A stretch of 64,000 bases of DNA from NCBI RefSeq assembly GCF_950023065.1, contig NC_088679.1, positions 3,162,001 to 3,226,000 of the forward strand, given 5' to 3'. The notes beneath the pieces are model-generated. The model ran no database searches, was not told the origin of the DNA, and worked only from the letters and a program-made list of their open reading frames with translations. Numbering within the stretch: position 1 is the first letter of the stretch; each line of letters starts with the position of its first letter. The position numbers and the translations under genes were made by a program. This stretch comes from Planococcus citri. Taxonomy: Eukaryota > Arthropoda > Insecta > Hemiptera > Pseudococcidae. Of this stretch, positions 14,101-24,735 are shown piece after piece.

Positions 14101-14230
14101 TTTTTTTTTTTTTTTTTTTTTAAATTAATAATCTTGGATTTTTAATAAACGAAAAAATAATTTACGTATTGGTATTCAACTTACATTTCTTCATTGTAGT
14201 ATCTGTAAATTCGTTTGTTTTAACGACCAT
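2196..14230 (-). CDS. SLC17-family anion transporter (sialin / inorganic phosphate cotransporter-like), 9 coding exons
   Basis: Major-facilitator transporter of the SLC17 group, which moves organic anions or phosphate across plasma or lysosomal membranes; the substrate cannot be read from sequence. Coding exons in transcript order: 14230-14185, 9626-9421, 9334-9098, 8659-8572, 8487-8264, 8186-8034, 7943-7811, 2706-2468 and 2381-2196. All junctions are GT-AG and phases join into one 503-aa frame, normal for the family. Visible features are TM1 (VFGVMGMLGVMVAYMM), a luminal loop, the signature LAQKFGGK, FLEGVGE joined to GTTFPALCTMLAQWAPPNER, and repeated hydrophobic helices to the last one (VFWIMVVILISTNIVYVMF). 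The hydrophilic tail is rich in K, S and E. The 46-nt first coding exon sits behind a 4.6-kb intron and was found by splice phase plus the initiating ATG, so it is a little less certain. A paralogous cotransporter name is equally possible. Confidence 0.9.
2707..7810. other. Large intron 7 of the SLC17 gene
   Basis: 5.1-kb intron. The 2707-4450 part has no gene or clear repeat that I can see. 4480-6960 is a foldback repeat described separately. 6960-7810 is AT-rich with TAGGTACCTA-type words. Short open frames in it have no recognisable content. Confidence 0.6.
4480..6960. repeat. Foldback repeat with internal 457-bp tandem duplication
   Basis: The outer parts are imperfect inverted repeats: 4577-4616 (TGATATTTACAACCATGAAC...) pairs with 6823-6862. 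The core holds two direct copies of a roughly 457-bp unit: GCAAAAGGCACTTCGGGTAC occurs at 5371 and 5828, and AATTTGGACCTTCTAGATGA at 5581 and 6041. Within each copy the word GGGTTGGAAGGTTGAAAC is repeated about 170 bp apart. G- and C-runs lie at about 4622-4640 and 4768-4778. No coding capacity. Confidence 0.7.
10100..11370. repeat. P3 palindromic repeat cluster
   Basis: Repeating module built on GATAGGTCGCATGACACTTT, AAATTTCGCGAGAAATTC and CATCGAAATATTTGAATTTC. Copies occur in direct order (about 10240-10640 and 10870-11110) and in inverted order (10665-10770 and 11150-11260), so two hairpins form with centres near 10650 and 11135. Related copies are in gek intron 19. No coding content. Confidence 0.75.
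12279..12764. mobile_element. Candidate MITE with 24-bp perfect terminal inverted repeats
   Basis: Positions 12279-12302 (AGTATGTTTCAAAAG...) and 12741-12764 (...CTTTTGAAACATACT) are perfect reverse complements over 24 bp, enclosing 438 bp of AT-rich non-coding DNA. TTA lies one base outside the left arm (with an intervening C) and TTA one base outside the right arm (with an intervening A), so a 2-3 bp target duplication is possible but not clear. Tc1/mariner-like origin is a guess. Confidence 0.6.
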
Positions 14231-17200
14231 GGCACAACGAGCAACGTCTGAAGTGAAGAACAACCGATCCGGCGACGAATGAGATCTCTACCAAGTGCGA
14301 TCACAAAATTACCCTTTCGTCGAGCGATTTTCCGTTCCACGAATTCGTTACCTGCGCCAAAGTAATCAATAAACCATCTAGCTCTTCTAAAACACGTCTG
14401 TGTTTATAAAATGCTGTCACATTGCTTATCTCACACGTTGAAGTGTGCAGATAAACTAACACCTCGTCGGATTTTCTTAAAGCCTCCCTTCAATTTGGTA
14501 TATAGATATTAAAATATCGAAAGATAAAAACGGATAATGATTTGGTTTTTTTTTTCACTAGCACCAGATTATTTATAAATTATTGAGCACCACCGAGACG
14601 TCGTAATTTATACAATCGTACAGGTATAGGTAGCTCTTAAACGATTTGAAAAATTTTGCTAATCAACAATTATAGAAAGATATAGGTATTGCAGAGTGCA
14701 GGTGGATGAAGACGCGACGCGGGCGTATCTTTGAGTTTGTTCACTGTTTACTTACTTTAGGATCGAGTTATCTAAATATTGAGATACCTAATCGAAAAAT
14801 AAAAAAATTATCTTTACAGGTAATTTGAATTTTTCAATGGTTTACCTACCATCTCGTTATATTTGTAATCGTTCGTCGGTAAATGATTAAAAATGATTAC
14901 GAATCGTATATATTAAGTACCGTGTCGTCGATTCATTATATTCAACACTTCTCGACGGTACTAATTATAATTTTAATGCATTGTATTTGACGAGGTTATA
15001 TAATTATTATATTTAATAACTATGACACTTTTATGTGTTACCTACGTTAATGTAAACAAGATTAAAACCCATTCGTGAATCCCCATTATACGTATACGTA
15101 TGAAAATAGGTACGACATACGTATTTTTAAACATTTATAATCAATTATATAAAATTTACCTCGAGTAATTCTCTGGACGCCGAATCGGTTGGACACAAAC
15201 TGAGACACCTGTCACACCTTTCCGCATAACTCAAAAACTTTTTTCCCACTGATGAACCGAGAAAAATATGTATCAATAGAATGGTCGATGACGATCGCAG
15301 AAATTGTGACGAATTTTCAAATTTAGCCGGACCTGATTAAACGTGACACGACGTTAAAAAGACCGCAACAACTTACGAAATGATATTGGAAATGCATCGT
15401 CGCAATTTAAACAAAAATATTCTTGCTCAATGTTAACAGCTGTTGGAGGCATAGAAGTGTGAGCAATAATACTGCTGCATCTGAAGTACCTCTACCTCTC
15501 TATATACCTAGCTGTAAAGCGCACATAGAATCGCAGCATCATATGACGTAAGGCTAACTGCATGAGGTATCAACGCTTATAAACTGAAATTGAACAATTG
15601 ATGAAATCGATAAATATGTGGAATTATTACCTTGATTTTTTGGTACGAAATTTTCACTCGCAAATGTACCGTAAATATTCGTATTTTGAACCATTGTTAA
15701 TACCCGGCAAGTTGCACTTTTATACGGAAAATGAATTCAAATTGTGTCGTTGTACTAACGATGAACGGTTATCATCGTAACGTGTTTGTAAATTTTGTGA
15801 TAACTCTGCTGAAGGTAGCCCAGATACAGCTGTACCTACTAATTACGAAATATGCTCGATGTTAAATAAAGACTGATATCATTTGTGAACATAAATTATC
15901 ATTAGAATGGTAGGTATGAAATGATGCGCATCAAGCAGAATACAAACACGTCAAAGTTGACTTGAAAAGAATCAAAATATCTATGGTGCTCTGCTCAGCT
16001 ATTCATATTGTGCCTATTGTAACTCAGCCTTGAAAAATTTTAACACCGAGTACTAATTGCTAAATTTAATTATCGAATTGGTTTTATTTTTTATCCCACA
16101 GCAACGTTAAAGTGCAGGTAATGATTAGTTGAATGAAAAATAGGTAGGTATTTTTGCATTGATTTGAAAATTCGAATCACACCTGTGTACACACGACATG
16201 ACACAAGCATGCAGTGATGCAGAGTAGGGTTTTGAGCCATCTAGTGCAGTGCATGTTCCTCTCAAGTCCATGGGATGGCTCTAATGCCTATTAAGATCTA
16301 CTTACTATACAACTTATTCACCGGAATGCTTTTCACTGATTCGTGAACTGATGAAAGTATTGAAATTCAAGGATCGAAGCTAATTTGAGTGCAGTATCTG
16401 AAAAAAAGAAGAGATTTTGAAGTAAAATTTTAAAAAAAGCAAGTGAGTAGGTATTAGCATGTGAGTAGCAAACCTCAATATGTTGATATGCATAAAGCAT
16501 TCAACTCTAGGAACGGTTTGAATAGAAACATGAAGTTGCAGGAAAATAAATTTGGCATTTGAACGGTCCAAAAATATCTGCGTCCATATCTGGGAGAAAA
16601 TTTCACGTCATTTGTCATTTTCTTTACGTTTGTTCCATATAATTAGTTTTAGAACAAATGGAAACGTTATTACCAACCCATAGTGTAGTCACATTCTTGC
16701 TAATCAAGATGAGAACATGAATATGAATTGAACTATTGAAGTTGGGATAATGTGTCTTCTTCTCTGAACAGCTTGTTGGTAGGTAGGTACTTTCTGTATA
16801 GTATGAAATTAAATAGACCAATCTAGATTTATCCTCTTCCATTGAAATGGTTTCCGAAGTGTGAAAGTGATTAAAGTAACCGTGCAACGGATGAAACAGT
16901 GAACACGATTTTCTCTCTAATTTCATTCTTCAATCCTGAACAAAAGAAATCCTTAAATTAATCATGTTTCTGAGAAATAAATTACACATTTTATGTAGAA
17001 AACTAGGGAGTAGTACCTATAAGTAGAAGTTTATTGCGATGAACCTAACCTTCGTCAAATATTAATTTCCCTAAAGAGGCCCCAATGCAAGAGTAAACTA
17101 CAAGACATTCTTGTATTCTTGTAATAAATTAGACTCCGGTCGATCCTCTTCATCAAATTGTATTCGATTTGAGTATAATGTTCTCGTTTACGGTGATTTG

Positions 17201-17896
17201 ATGAGAAATAGAGTGTCACTCATGAGACGTTGTTGTTGCTGCATTCTCACTGTCCCTGCAACTGGACCAAATTCGAATTCAGCTGTCTGACTGAAAAAGG
17301 CGAACGAAAATCAGATAGAATGGGTAACACTTATTCCTTACTCATGTGAAGCTGTCGATCTGCCATTTTTCAGTGATTCTGTTCTGCTGTAATCATCAGG
17401 TCAATGTCAATCGTGATTCCGGTGATTGTGTGGATCATCTCCTCATCTGCCATCAGTTCTCATCTTATTCGTCTTCGATTTTTATTCTCATCTCATATCA
17501 ATTTACATTATTTATTTATTAATTATATCCAACAAAACTTCAAAGTTCAGTCAAATTTGTAGAAATAAAAAATAAAATGTAAAAAAAACCAACGATTCTG
17601 GCGCTTCTAGTCGCCGGAAATTCTCATTAAAAAGTACAGCCTGGCAAATAAGCAGTGCCAGGAGCTATCTTAATTTACACGTTACGTAATTATCGTCAGT
17701 TTTCGTTTTTTTGTTTTTCAATTATTGCTTTTTTAATATTTTATGGATGAAATGGTTTCATTTTGAAGTTATTTTACGTCCTAATTTGGTCTGAAAACTG
17801 ACGATTCATGTGACGAAGAATATCATGAATTTGACGAGCACATTCTGGCACAAAGTATAATCTTATTTTAATAATTTATGTTCGTTATATCGCTTA
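14231..17896. other. Divergent intergenic region between the SLC17 gene and DRAP1
   Basis: 3.7 kb between two genes that start in opposite directions. AT-rich, with many TAGGTAGGTACCT-type words and no open frame with recognisable content. It must hold both promoters and the 5' UTRs; non-coding upstream exons of the SLC17 gene may lie here. Confidence 0.5.
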
Positions 17897-19004
17897 ATGA
17901 TGCCCAGTAAAAAGAAGAAATACAACGCTCGATTCCCTGCTGTAAGTATTTTTTAAAACAATTTTTCTCTTTTGAAAATGTTCTCAAATCTAACGTGCAA
18001 TTAATCACGGTTTTGTCTTATTTTTCCTTAGGGTCGTATTAAGAAAATCATGCAGATGGACGACGATGTTGGTAAAATAGCTCATGCTGTTCCTGTTGTG
18101 ATCTATATCCTTTAAATCGTAATTTTATTCATCTTATAAGTACATTATAAGTAATCGAGGATTGTCTGACGAAATTCTATTTTAATTAGAACACGTTGAG
18201 GTTTCGCAGATAGCGACGATAAGATTAAATTAAGGCGATTTTTGCTTCATTTTTAGACTCATCTTTTGTGCTATAAAAGTTCCTTAATTAGTTTATACCT
18301 AGATCCGTTGAATTATTCGTTAATTCGCTGCTTAATCACACGGCGGATATCACGAGAGAAAAAAATGCAAAAACTGTCAGCTTATCGCACACGTAAGGAC
18401 TATTATTCATCATCGTAGTTCGTGAAATGTTCGCATGTTATTGATAGAGAAATTACGTGTTACAGAAAACATTGTATATTAAACGTACAGAAATTTGAAT
18501 TTCTGAAAGATCTAGTCAAAAATATAGCCGATGTTGGACCTGAAGAAGATAAAAAGTACGTTCACTTTCATATTCATACGCATCTTGTGTGTTTCTTCGA
18601 ACTCGACACTATTCTGATTTACTTATATGTGTAACAGGTCATCGAAAGCGAGTTCCAGTTCACCCGAACGGTTAACAGAAGGAGTCCCTGAACGATCTAG
18701 GAAAAGAAATGCTTCAGATTCGCATTCCAAGTACGTTATTCAACTGTTAAAATCGTATTTTAACCATTCATTAACCGTTGATGTTATTTCCAGCGAACCA
18801 ACCAGTCGAAATACGAGCAAAAAGCGTCATTCGCATTCCGAATCAGACAAAAACCCACTGAGAGAAAATCTCAGCACGTCGATTCCATCACAGTCCAACG
18901 ATTGGGATACATACGACAGCCACAACTTTAATAAATCAGATCTATCCAGACTATCGGAAACGAGCTCGTGTGATCTAGTGATCGACGAGAGTCGAGACAC
19001 TTGA
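17897..19004 (+). CDS. DRAP1: DR1-associated corepressor, NC2-alpha (DRAP1), 6 exons with a U12 intron
   Basis: Histone-fold subunit of Negative Cofactor 2; with DR1/NC2-beta it clamps TBP on the promoter in the nucleus and blocks TFIIB/TFIIA. Exons: 17897-17941, 18032-18104, 18299-18392, 18466-18555, 18638-18730 and 18794-19004. They give MPSKKKKYNARFPAGRIKKI, then the histone fold (VGKIAHAVPVVISRSVELFV, NAKTVSLSHTKHCI, FEFLKDLVKNIAD), then a Ser/Arg-rich acidic tail. Two ATGs in tandem (17897 and 17900) give 201 or 200 aa; the second matches the usual MPSKKKKY start. Intron 2 (18105-18298) is AT-AC. The tail is divergent from vertebrate DRAP1, as expected. Intron 5 (63 bp) is open and in frame. 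Confidence 0.95.
18105..18298 (+). other. U12-type (minor spliceosome) AT-AC intron in DRAP1
   Basis: Donor ATATCCTTT at 18105 and branch-point sequence TTCCTTAAT at 18280-18288 both match the U12 consensus (ATATCCTTT; TTCCTTRAY). The branch adenosine is about 11-12 nt before the terminal AC at 18297-18298. Only this AC acceptor keeps the conserved VVISRSVELF reading; the nearby AG acceptor leads to a stop. Confidence 0.93.
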
Positions 19005-19323
19005 AAGTTGAAAATGTTCCCTCCTAATCGTGTTTCGAATTGCACATTTTATTAAGTTCGTTTATTTATTGATTTTTTTTTTGTCTTAGGAATCTCAAAG
19101 TGTAGATTTATCGATAGGTATTTAAAAAGTAATACCGGTGTGATTGCGGTGACCGGTCACTGCAAATTGGAAAGTCATTATGTGGTAAAACTTTTGATGT
19201 TTTCGAGTAGTTTGTTGTAACCTCCGATGTGACATGTAAGACTGAAAAATTTTCGAGTTTTTTTTAAACATGTCCAACACATACTTGCCTTTGTGTGTTT
19301 TTATGTAATTGTTACTGTATGTA

Positions 19324-19329
19324 AATAAA
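19324..19329 (+). terminator. Probable DRAP1 polyadenylation signal
   Basis: AATAAA about 320 nt after the DRAP1 stop codon, followed by a T-rich run (19340-19350) of the kind expected downstream of a cleavage site. Confidence 0.45.
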
Positions 19330-21498
19330 TTTCGTTGATGTTTTTTTTTTATTCGCTCGACTGTAACGTGAAATCATTTCGAACGTTATCGAATAAGGTT
19401 ACTAGTTTTTGCAGTTCAAATATCGTTCGTTGAAAAATTATTAAAGTAGTGCTGCAATAACAATGAAAATTTATTATTACATTACAATTTTTTTTTTTTG
19501 ATTATAATTAAATTCGTACAAAATTAATAATTAAAATGGTGTTTTACCTTAAGGTGTCGTTTGCGATTTTATTTTCGTTAGTAATACTTCTTATTTCTAG
19601 TATTAAAATAGACTTCGTTTGAAGGCACGATTCAAATACCGTTGATTAATTTTACTCGCATCTACTAGGAATAATATTCAGCTGAGTAGCAATTAATTAT
19701 CACAGATATATTGTCAGTCATTTAAATAAGATGAAGATGAATTAGTTCGATTGACGATCAATTGGGAGCCTTGTCTTTTACGAATTTATTTGTCAGAAAG
19801 GTGACCGGAATTGCCAATTTTGATATGAGATGTTTCTAACAACTTCCCAGGTTTCCGATATCAACTAATAAGTTCGACAATTTCAATTTAAACCAATTTT
19901 CAATGTGTTACTTGGTCGATGGATGGTTGGAAATTTGGAATAAGATACCAATAAAATTGTTTCTGAAATACCTATATGAACGTATTAATTCTTCGTTCTC
20001 TAAAACGTATTACTTTAAACCATGGCCAATCTCCTCTTTTTTGAAGAAAGTTTTGAAAATCATTCGAAACTGGGAACTATTAAACTGGTTCGCAAATGTT
20101 GCGCATTTGGAACCAATGTTTGAAACAAACCTTCATTTTCAGTTCTTCAAAATCAAAACCGAAAATGAAATTTCAACTACCTAATTTGATAAATGGTTCA
20201 GATCTGATCTTGTCAGATAAAATCAGACAGACAGATCTGATCTTGTCAGATCGAACACTCAAACAGATCTGATCTTATCAAATCAAAAAGATCTGATCTT
20301 GTCAGATCAAACAGACAGATCTGATCTTGTCAGATCAAGCACTCAAACAGATCTGATCTTGTCAGATCAAACACTCAAACAGATCTAATCTTATCAAATC
20401 AAACAGATCTGATCTTATCAAATCAAACAGATCTGATCTTTTCAAATCTAACAGATCTGATCTTATCTGATTAAACAGATCTGATCATGTCAGATCAAAC
20501 ACTCAAACAGATCTGATCTTTTCAAATCAAACAAATCTGATCTTATCAGGTTTTCCCTTACTAGATTTGATCAAAACTCTTCAAACTGTACTTAGGGAAA
20601 GTCCGATCGAATTAGATCTGATCAGATCCGGACATTCCCTTCTCTCGGAGATCTAGTCAGATCACAGTCAGACCTATTTGAACAAATCAAATCCAATCAC
20701 CCTCAGCAGAGCTGGTTTTAGGTACTTGAAACTTATTTCATCATGAAGTCAGAGCAAGGTAATTTAAAATGAGGTAAGTAATTTCCAGGTTCAATAAAAC
20801 GGACATTCCTCATAGTTCAATATCTGAATGATTTTTTCGTTGAAAGCCCGGTACCCGGTACCCCTTTTAAATATTAATAAAAACAAATCTTGACAGCAAT
20901 TACAAAAAAAAAAAAAAAGACAGTAAATTACATAAGAAAGCCTCAACCGAACTAATTCAGGCAAAATAAATCAATTTCGAAGATACTGCTAAGAAGCATC
21001 TACGCAATTCATCATCATTCATCAATCATCATACGCATAAAACAAAAAGCTAAATGTAAAAAATTGCAACGAAAATAAAACCATAAGAAAAAGCTCAAAA
21101 CTTTTAGAAATTTACCCATTTTAATACATAAAATGTACAAATTATAAAAAAAAAGAAGGAAAAAAAATAGTATAAATAATGTAAAAATAAATCATTTAAA
21201 AAAAAAAGAAGAGGCAAATATGTACAGAAATATTTACAGAATCATTAATACTTTTTTAAATACATTATTTTACATTTAAACTAGAACAATAATAAATTAA
21301 GATTTAAAATTTTTTTCGTAATCATAATATTACAAAAGAAAAATAAATAAATAAAAAAGTTTAGGTACTTAATTAGGGAGGGAGGGAAAACACGATAAAA
21401 TTTGAACACACATACACGGGAAGATTTACTAGCAGCAAAATATACAAAAAAGAAAAAAATAAAGTAAAAAAAAAACCGGTTACAAAAAAATGAGTGAT
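19330..21498. other. Convergent intergenic region, DRAP1 / Lines
   Basis: No gene supported. It contains the AGATCTGATC minisatellite (20190-20710) and a long A-rich stretch (about 20870-21480). The open frame at 19903-20184 has no recognisable features. Confidence 0.5.
20190..20710. repeat. AGATCTGATC minisatellite
   Basis: At least a dozen imperfect copies of CAGATCTGATCTTGTCAGAT followed by CAAA or CAAACACTCAAA, spaced about 25-40 bp. The unit itself contains inverted GATC blocks (AGATCTGATC ... CAGATC), so it can fold locally. It decays at the right end (20560-20710). Confidence 0.85.
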
Positions 21499-21504
21499 TT
21501 TATT
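21499..21504 (-). terminator. Probable Lines polyadenylation signal
   Basis: AATAAA on the minus strand about 61 nt after the Lines stop codon. Confidence 0.5.
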
Positions 21505-21564
21505 TAACAATAAAATTATGAAATTGGAAGAAGGCAAATGTAAAATAAAAATTGAGTATCTTCA

Positions 21565-23376
21565 TCACGTCGAAGAGCATTTGGTACATCGTTTCAATAA
21601 TTTTAAAACCGGTCCTATGTTATAAGGGAATAATTCCTTTTTAACTAAATCTTTGATAGATTTTCTAAGGTTTGCTAGTACGTTAATGATACGTCCTCTT
21701 TCGTCGGGACAACTTTCGACGAATTCGCGCCAATTTTTACACGCGTATTTCAGGTACCTTAAAATATAGAGTAAAAAGCAGGTCTCGTTCGAGACTAAGA
21801 AATCCAACAGCACGTTCGCGTCGAACGAGACCGTTTGAAGGAACTGAAAGAACGTTATCGTAGGATTGAGCTTTTGACGCAGCTCGGCCGAAGCGTTTTC
21901 GCGATAACACAAGCCAACGGCTACGTCGAGACAGCAAACCATGCTTTCGATCAAGTAATCGTCTTGATCGGTGAAGACTTGCACTATCCATTGGGCCAAC
22001 GGCGCTCTAGGATGGAACGGTATGATCTGTTTAACGCTGGCGTCTAGTTGGTCGAGCACTTCTTCGATGCTTCGCGCTATCAGGGCCATATCGCTGTCCA
22101 TTTCCTCCATTTCGGAGCCGAGCGACGAGTCACTGGATGAATCGTACCTCGTTTCTTTGACAGTTACGGCGACTGCTTTCAAAATGAGTAATATTAACCG
22201 CTTCAGTAGAACTTTATCGCCGTCTCCGGCACCGCCGCCGAATCGTCCGCTACCTTCTCTGTAAGGTACGACGTATAAAATGTTTCGGTTACGATTTCGT
22301 ACATCTTTTACGTTTCTGACGATAGAATGAGCTAAATCGCACGGTTCCTTGGCTAAGACATCTTGCAACGCTAGCGTACTGCCGTAACATAGTACTTCGT
22401 TCAAAAGGCTAAGTATGTGCTTCCAAATAATAGGAGGAGTATTCGGAGACAGAAGTTGGATATACGTGTCTAAATTCGAATAAAATAACTTCGTATCGTT
22501 CACGGATAGATTCGCCTTCACCGAGATTATAGTCTCCCAAAGATTTAAAAACGTAATGATGTGATAATCGTACATCGGATCGTTACCGGCGATCAAGTTA
22601 TTGAAATTGGTCACTATAACGGGCCAACTCGATTTCAGCGAATTTATACACAGGCATTTTATCTGCATGAAATCGATTCGTTGCGACTCGACGACCGTCA
22701 AAGCTCGACAATTTTCAGCCGCTGGTCTGTTTTCGTCTTCGGACGATGAATCTTCCAACGTGTGCACTTCTACTTCTCTCCATTCTATCAACCTTTTCAG
22801 AACGTCCAAAGAAAACGATACCGTATCCAGTGAAAACGACTCGCTGCCCAGTCTCGAACACTCGACTAAGCTAGCTGTCACCGAATTCAGCAATATTTGA
22901 TCGTCTTCGTCTTCTTCTTGGTCTGGTAGCATTTCGTCCGTTTCGTCAGCCTCTTCCATCAATCTTTGGTCATTGTGCGTTCTAACTATTATGAAAAACG
23001 ACGACACTGCTCGACTAGTAGCGAATGAAATGTACTGATCCGAGTCCTCGGATAGTTTCAAAAAGTAATCCGTTAGTTCTGCCTCGTAACGCGCGAACGT
23101 ATTACAAATATTGGCAATTCCGGCGCAAATATGGCTTTTCGAGTTCTGTTTTATCGCGATATCGCAGATTAACTGGATCGACGTGATCAACAGTAGCTTT
23201 TGATTGCGAGTTAGTCTCGATGTGGAATCTGTTCGTAGAACGTTGTACAGTTTTTGTAACTCGAATTCCGAAAACGTACATAAACAGTTGCGCAGCAAGT
23301 GTTGCTGAAACACACCCAGCACACGTTCGATATCAATTTCTTCGATTTTCGCTCTTTTCTTGATTGGTTCGTCCAT
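21565..23376 (-). CDS. lin: Protein Lines homologue (LINS1/lines), single long exon
   Basis: Lines is a largely helical protein acting in the nucleus and cytoplasm in segment-polarity, Wnt and Hedgehog-linked patterning in Drosophila; human LINS1 is linked to intellectual disability. The 603-aa frame starts at ATG 23376 (MDEPIKKRAKIEE), the first ATG after upstream non-ATG codons. The N-terminal two thirds are leucine-rich helices broken by acidic runs (MEEADETDEMLPDQEEDEDD and a Ser/Asp stretch SSDSSLGSEMEEMDSD). The C-terminus has the family's best-kept region: LDFLVSNETCFLLYILRYLK, then KKELFPYNIGPVLKLLKRC, just before the stop. Gene is divergent from the PLPP6 gene (1.36 kb). An intronless coding region of this length stands out beside the split neighbours. 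Identification is from the C-terminal signature and overall form. Confidence 0.85.
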   Translation of the reverse strand: MDEPIKKRAKIEEIDIERVLGVFQQHLLRNCLCTFSEFELQKLYNVLRTDSTSRLTRNQKLLLITSIQLICDIAIKQNSKSHICAGIANICNTFARYEAELTDYFLKLSEDSDQYISFATSRAVSSFFIIVRTHNDQRLMEEADETDEMLPDQEEDEDDQILLNSVTASLVECSRLGSESFSLDTVSFSLDVLKRLIEWREVEVHTLEDSSSEDENRPAAENCRALTVVESQRIDFMQIKCLCINSLKSSWPVIVTNFNNLIAGNDPMYDYHIITFLNLWETIISVKANLSVNDTKLFYSNLDTYIQLLSPNTPPIIWKHILSLLNEVLCYGSTLALQDVLAKEPCDLAHSIVRNVKDVRNRNRNILYVVPYREGSGRFGGGAGDGDKVLLKRLILLILKAVAVTVKETRYDSSSDSSLGSEMEEMDSDMALIARSIEEVLDQLDASVKQIIPFHPRAPLAQWIVQVFTDQDDYLIESMVCCLDVAVGLCYRENASAELRQKLNPTITFFQFLQTVSFDANVLLDFLVSNETCFLLYILRYLKYACKNWREFVESCPDERGRIINVLANLRKSIKDLVKKELFPYNIGPVLKLLKRCTKCSST

Positions 23377-24735
23377 AGCTCGGATATCTACGACAAAATA
23401 ACCAAATATCAATTAGTAGGTCCGTAGGCTAAACCATCAAACGTATACTTGGTTCTACAACCAATTATGTATTTTGTAATTAGATAAAATATTTGATAAA
23501 TAGGTCGATGTAGTTCGGATAAATCAAAACTAATTCCGATTCGATCAACTCAGTTTCAAAAATAATACATTAAAATAGAAAGAAACTAACATTTCCCAAA
23601 CAACGCACAGTTTGTGTAATGCAGTAGTTCATCATATACAGGGGACTATTACAGTAATGGTGATATTAGCGTGTCACCTAACACTTACATGTTTCATTAT
23701 TCCCAAAGCTCGGAATGCGAATATTATATGATTCGAAGTAATTGGAGACTAATACGAATCGAATAAATACGCATAAACGCAAAACACTGCTTGGAAATAG
23801 TTATAAAACAAAGTAGTTACCAACAAATAGCTCACCTAATTATTTTGGACGTTATCAGAGGAATTTGCATAACTTCTTGGGAGCTTCTGTCATTTCGTTG
23901 GACCATTGAGAAGCACAAGTGAATTGTAATCGATTTGGCGATAATTTCGAGCGAAAATTCAACTATTTATACGATAATTACGTCGAAACATTCTCAAATA
24001 TGTACAATAATTTGAAAACTCAATACCAGTAGCTGTGCACTATTTAGTATTTACTTGGAAAATATGCGACATCGAGCAAATTTGATACGAAGGCCTTGTT
24101 TTTTTATCGATTCTTTGTTTACAATTTTCGGTAGTTTGCAAGTTACTCGATGAGAGCGCTAGTGAATCATCAAAAAGTAGTTTTAAAATGAGCCGATGAA
24201 AGCGCTAGTGTAGCATTTCATCATTTCGCAAGGAGCGACTCTAGCGGAAGATAGTGGAACTACAGTGATTTTTAAGTTTCAGTGGTTCTCAAAATGGTGA
24301 GATTTTTTTTTAAAAAAAAGAACAACAAAACAAACATAAAGATAAGACAGATAAGAAGATGACTAAAGCTTTGAATGAAATAGAACTTGAAAGTTTGCTG
24401 AATTTCTAATTTCTAGCTTTTTGTGTTTTTCAATGTCATTCTATTGTGGCAGAGCATGAAGTTCAGTTTAGAGAGTACCCAGTTACCTCATTCGAACGTC
24501 TAATTTGAAAGAAAAGTGTTCATTATTCAGTGCCTTTGATAGCTCTGACCACTCTGACCGGATCAGATCAGCTATTGTTAATCAACACGTATGAAAAAGT
24601 ATGCAATTTTAATTTATGGTACTAATTACTTTGTTTTCTTTAGATAAGATAAGAGTAAGAGTAATATTCAACTGATTTTGATGCAGGTTTTGCTGTCACT
24701 CGAGTACTGTCTGATTCAGATCCAGGGAAGAAAAC
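23377..24735. promoter_or_regulatory. Divergent promoter region, Lines / PLPP6
   Basis: 1.36 kb between two genes transcribed away from each other; it probably carries both promoters and 5' UTRs. A short imperfect direct repeat (GATGAGAGCGCTAGTGAATC / GATGAAAGCGCTAGTGTAGC) lies at about 24150-24215. No motif could be assigned to a factor. Confidence 0.4.

Larger units (their letters stand above)
9627..14184. other. Large intron 1 of the SLC17 gene
   Basis: 4.6-kb intron containing the P3 palindromic cluster (about 10100-11370), a candidate MITE (12279-12764) and a T-run at 14101-14122. The remainder is AT-rich unique-looking sequence with no supportable gene. Confidence 0.6.

Noticed and set aside
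15598..15780. 60-aa frame upstream of DRAP1
   Set aside because: Short, no recognisable domain, AT-rich codon use like surrounding non-coding DNA.
21835..22264. Plus-strand frames opposite the Lines gene
   Set aside because: They are antisense shadows of the Lines coding exon, overlap one another, and have no start context or homologous content.
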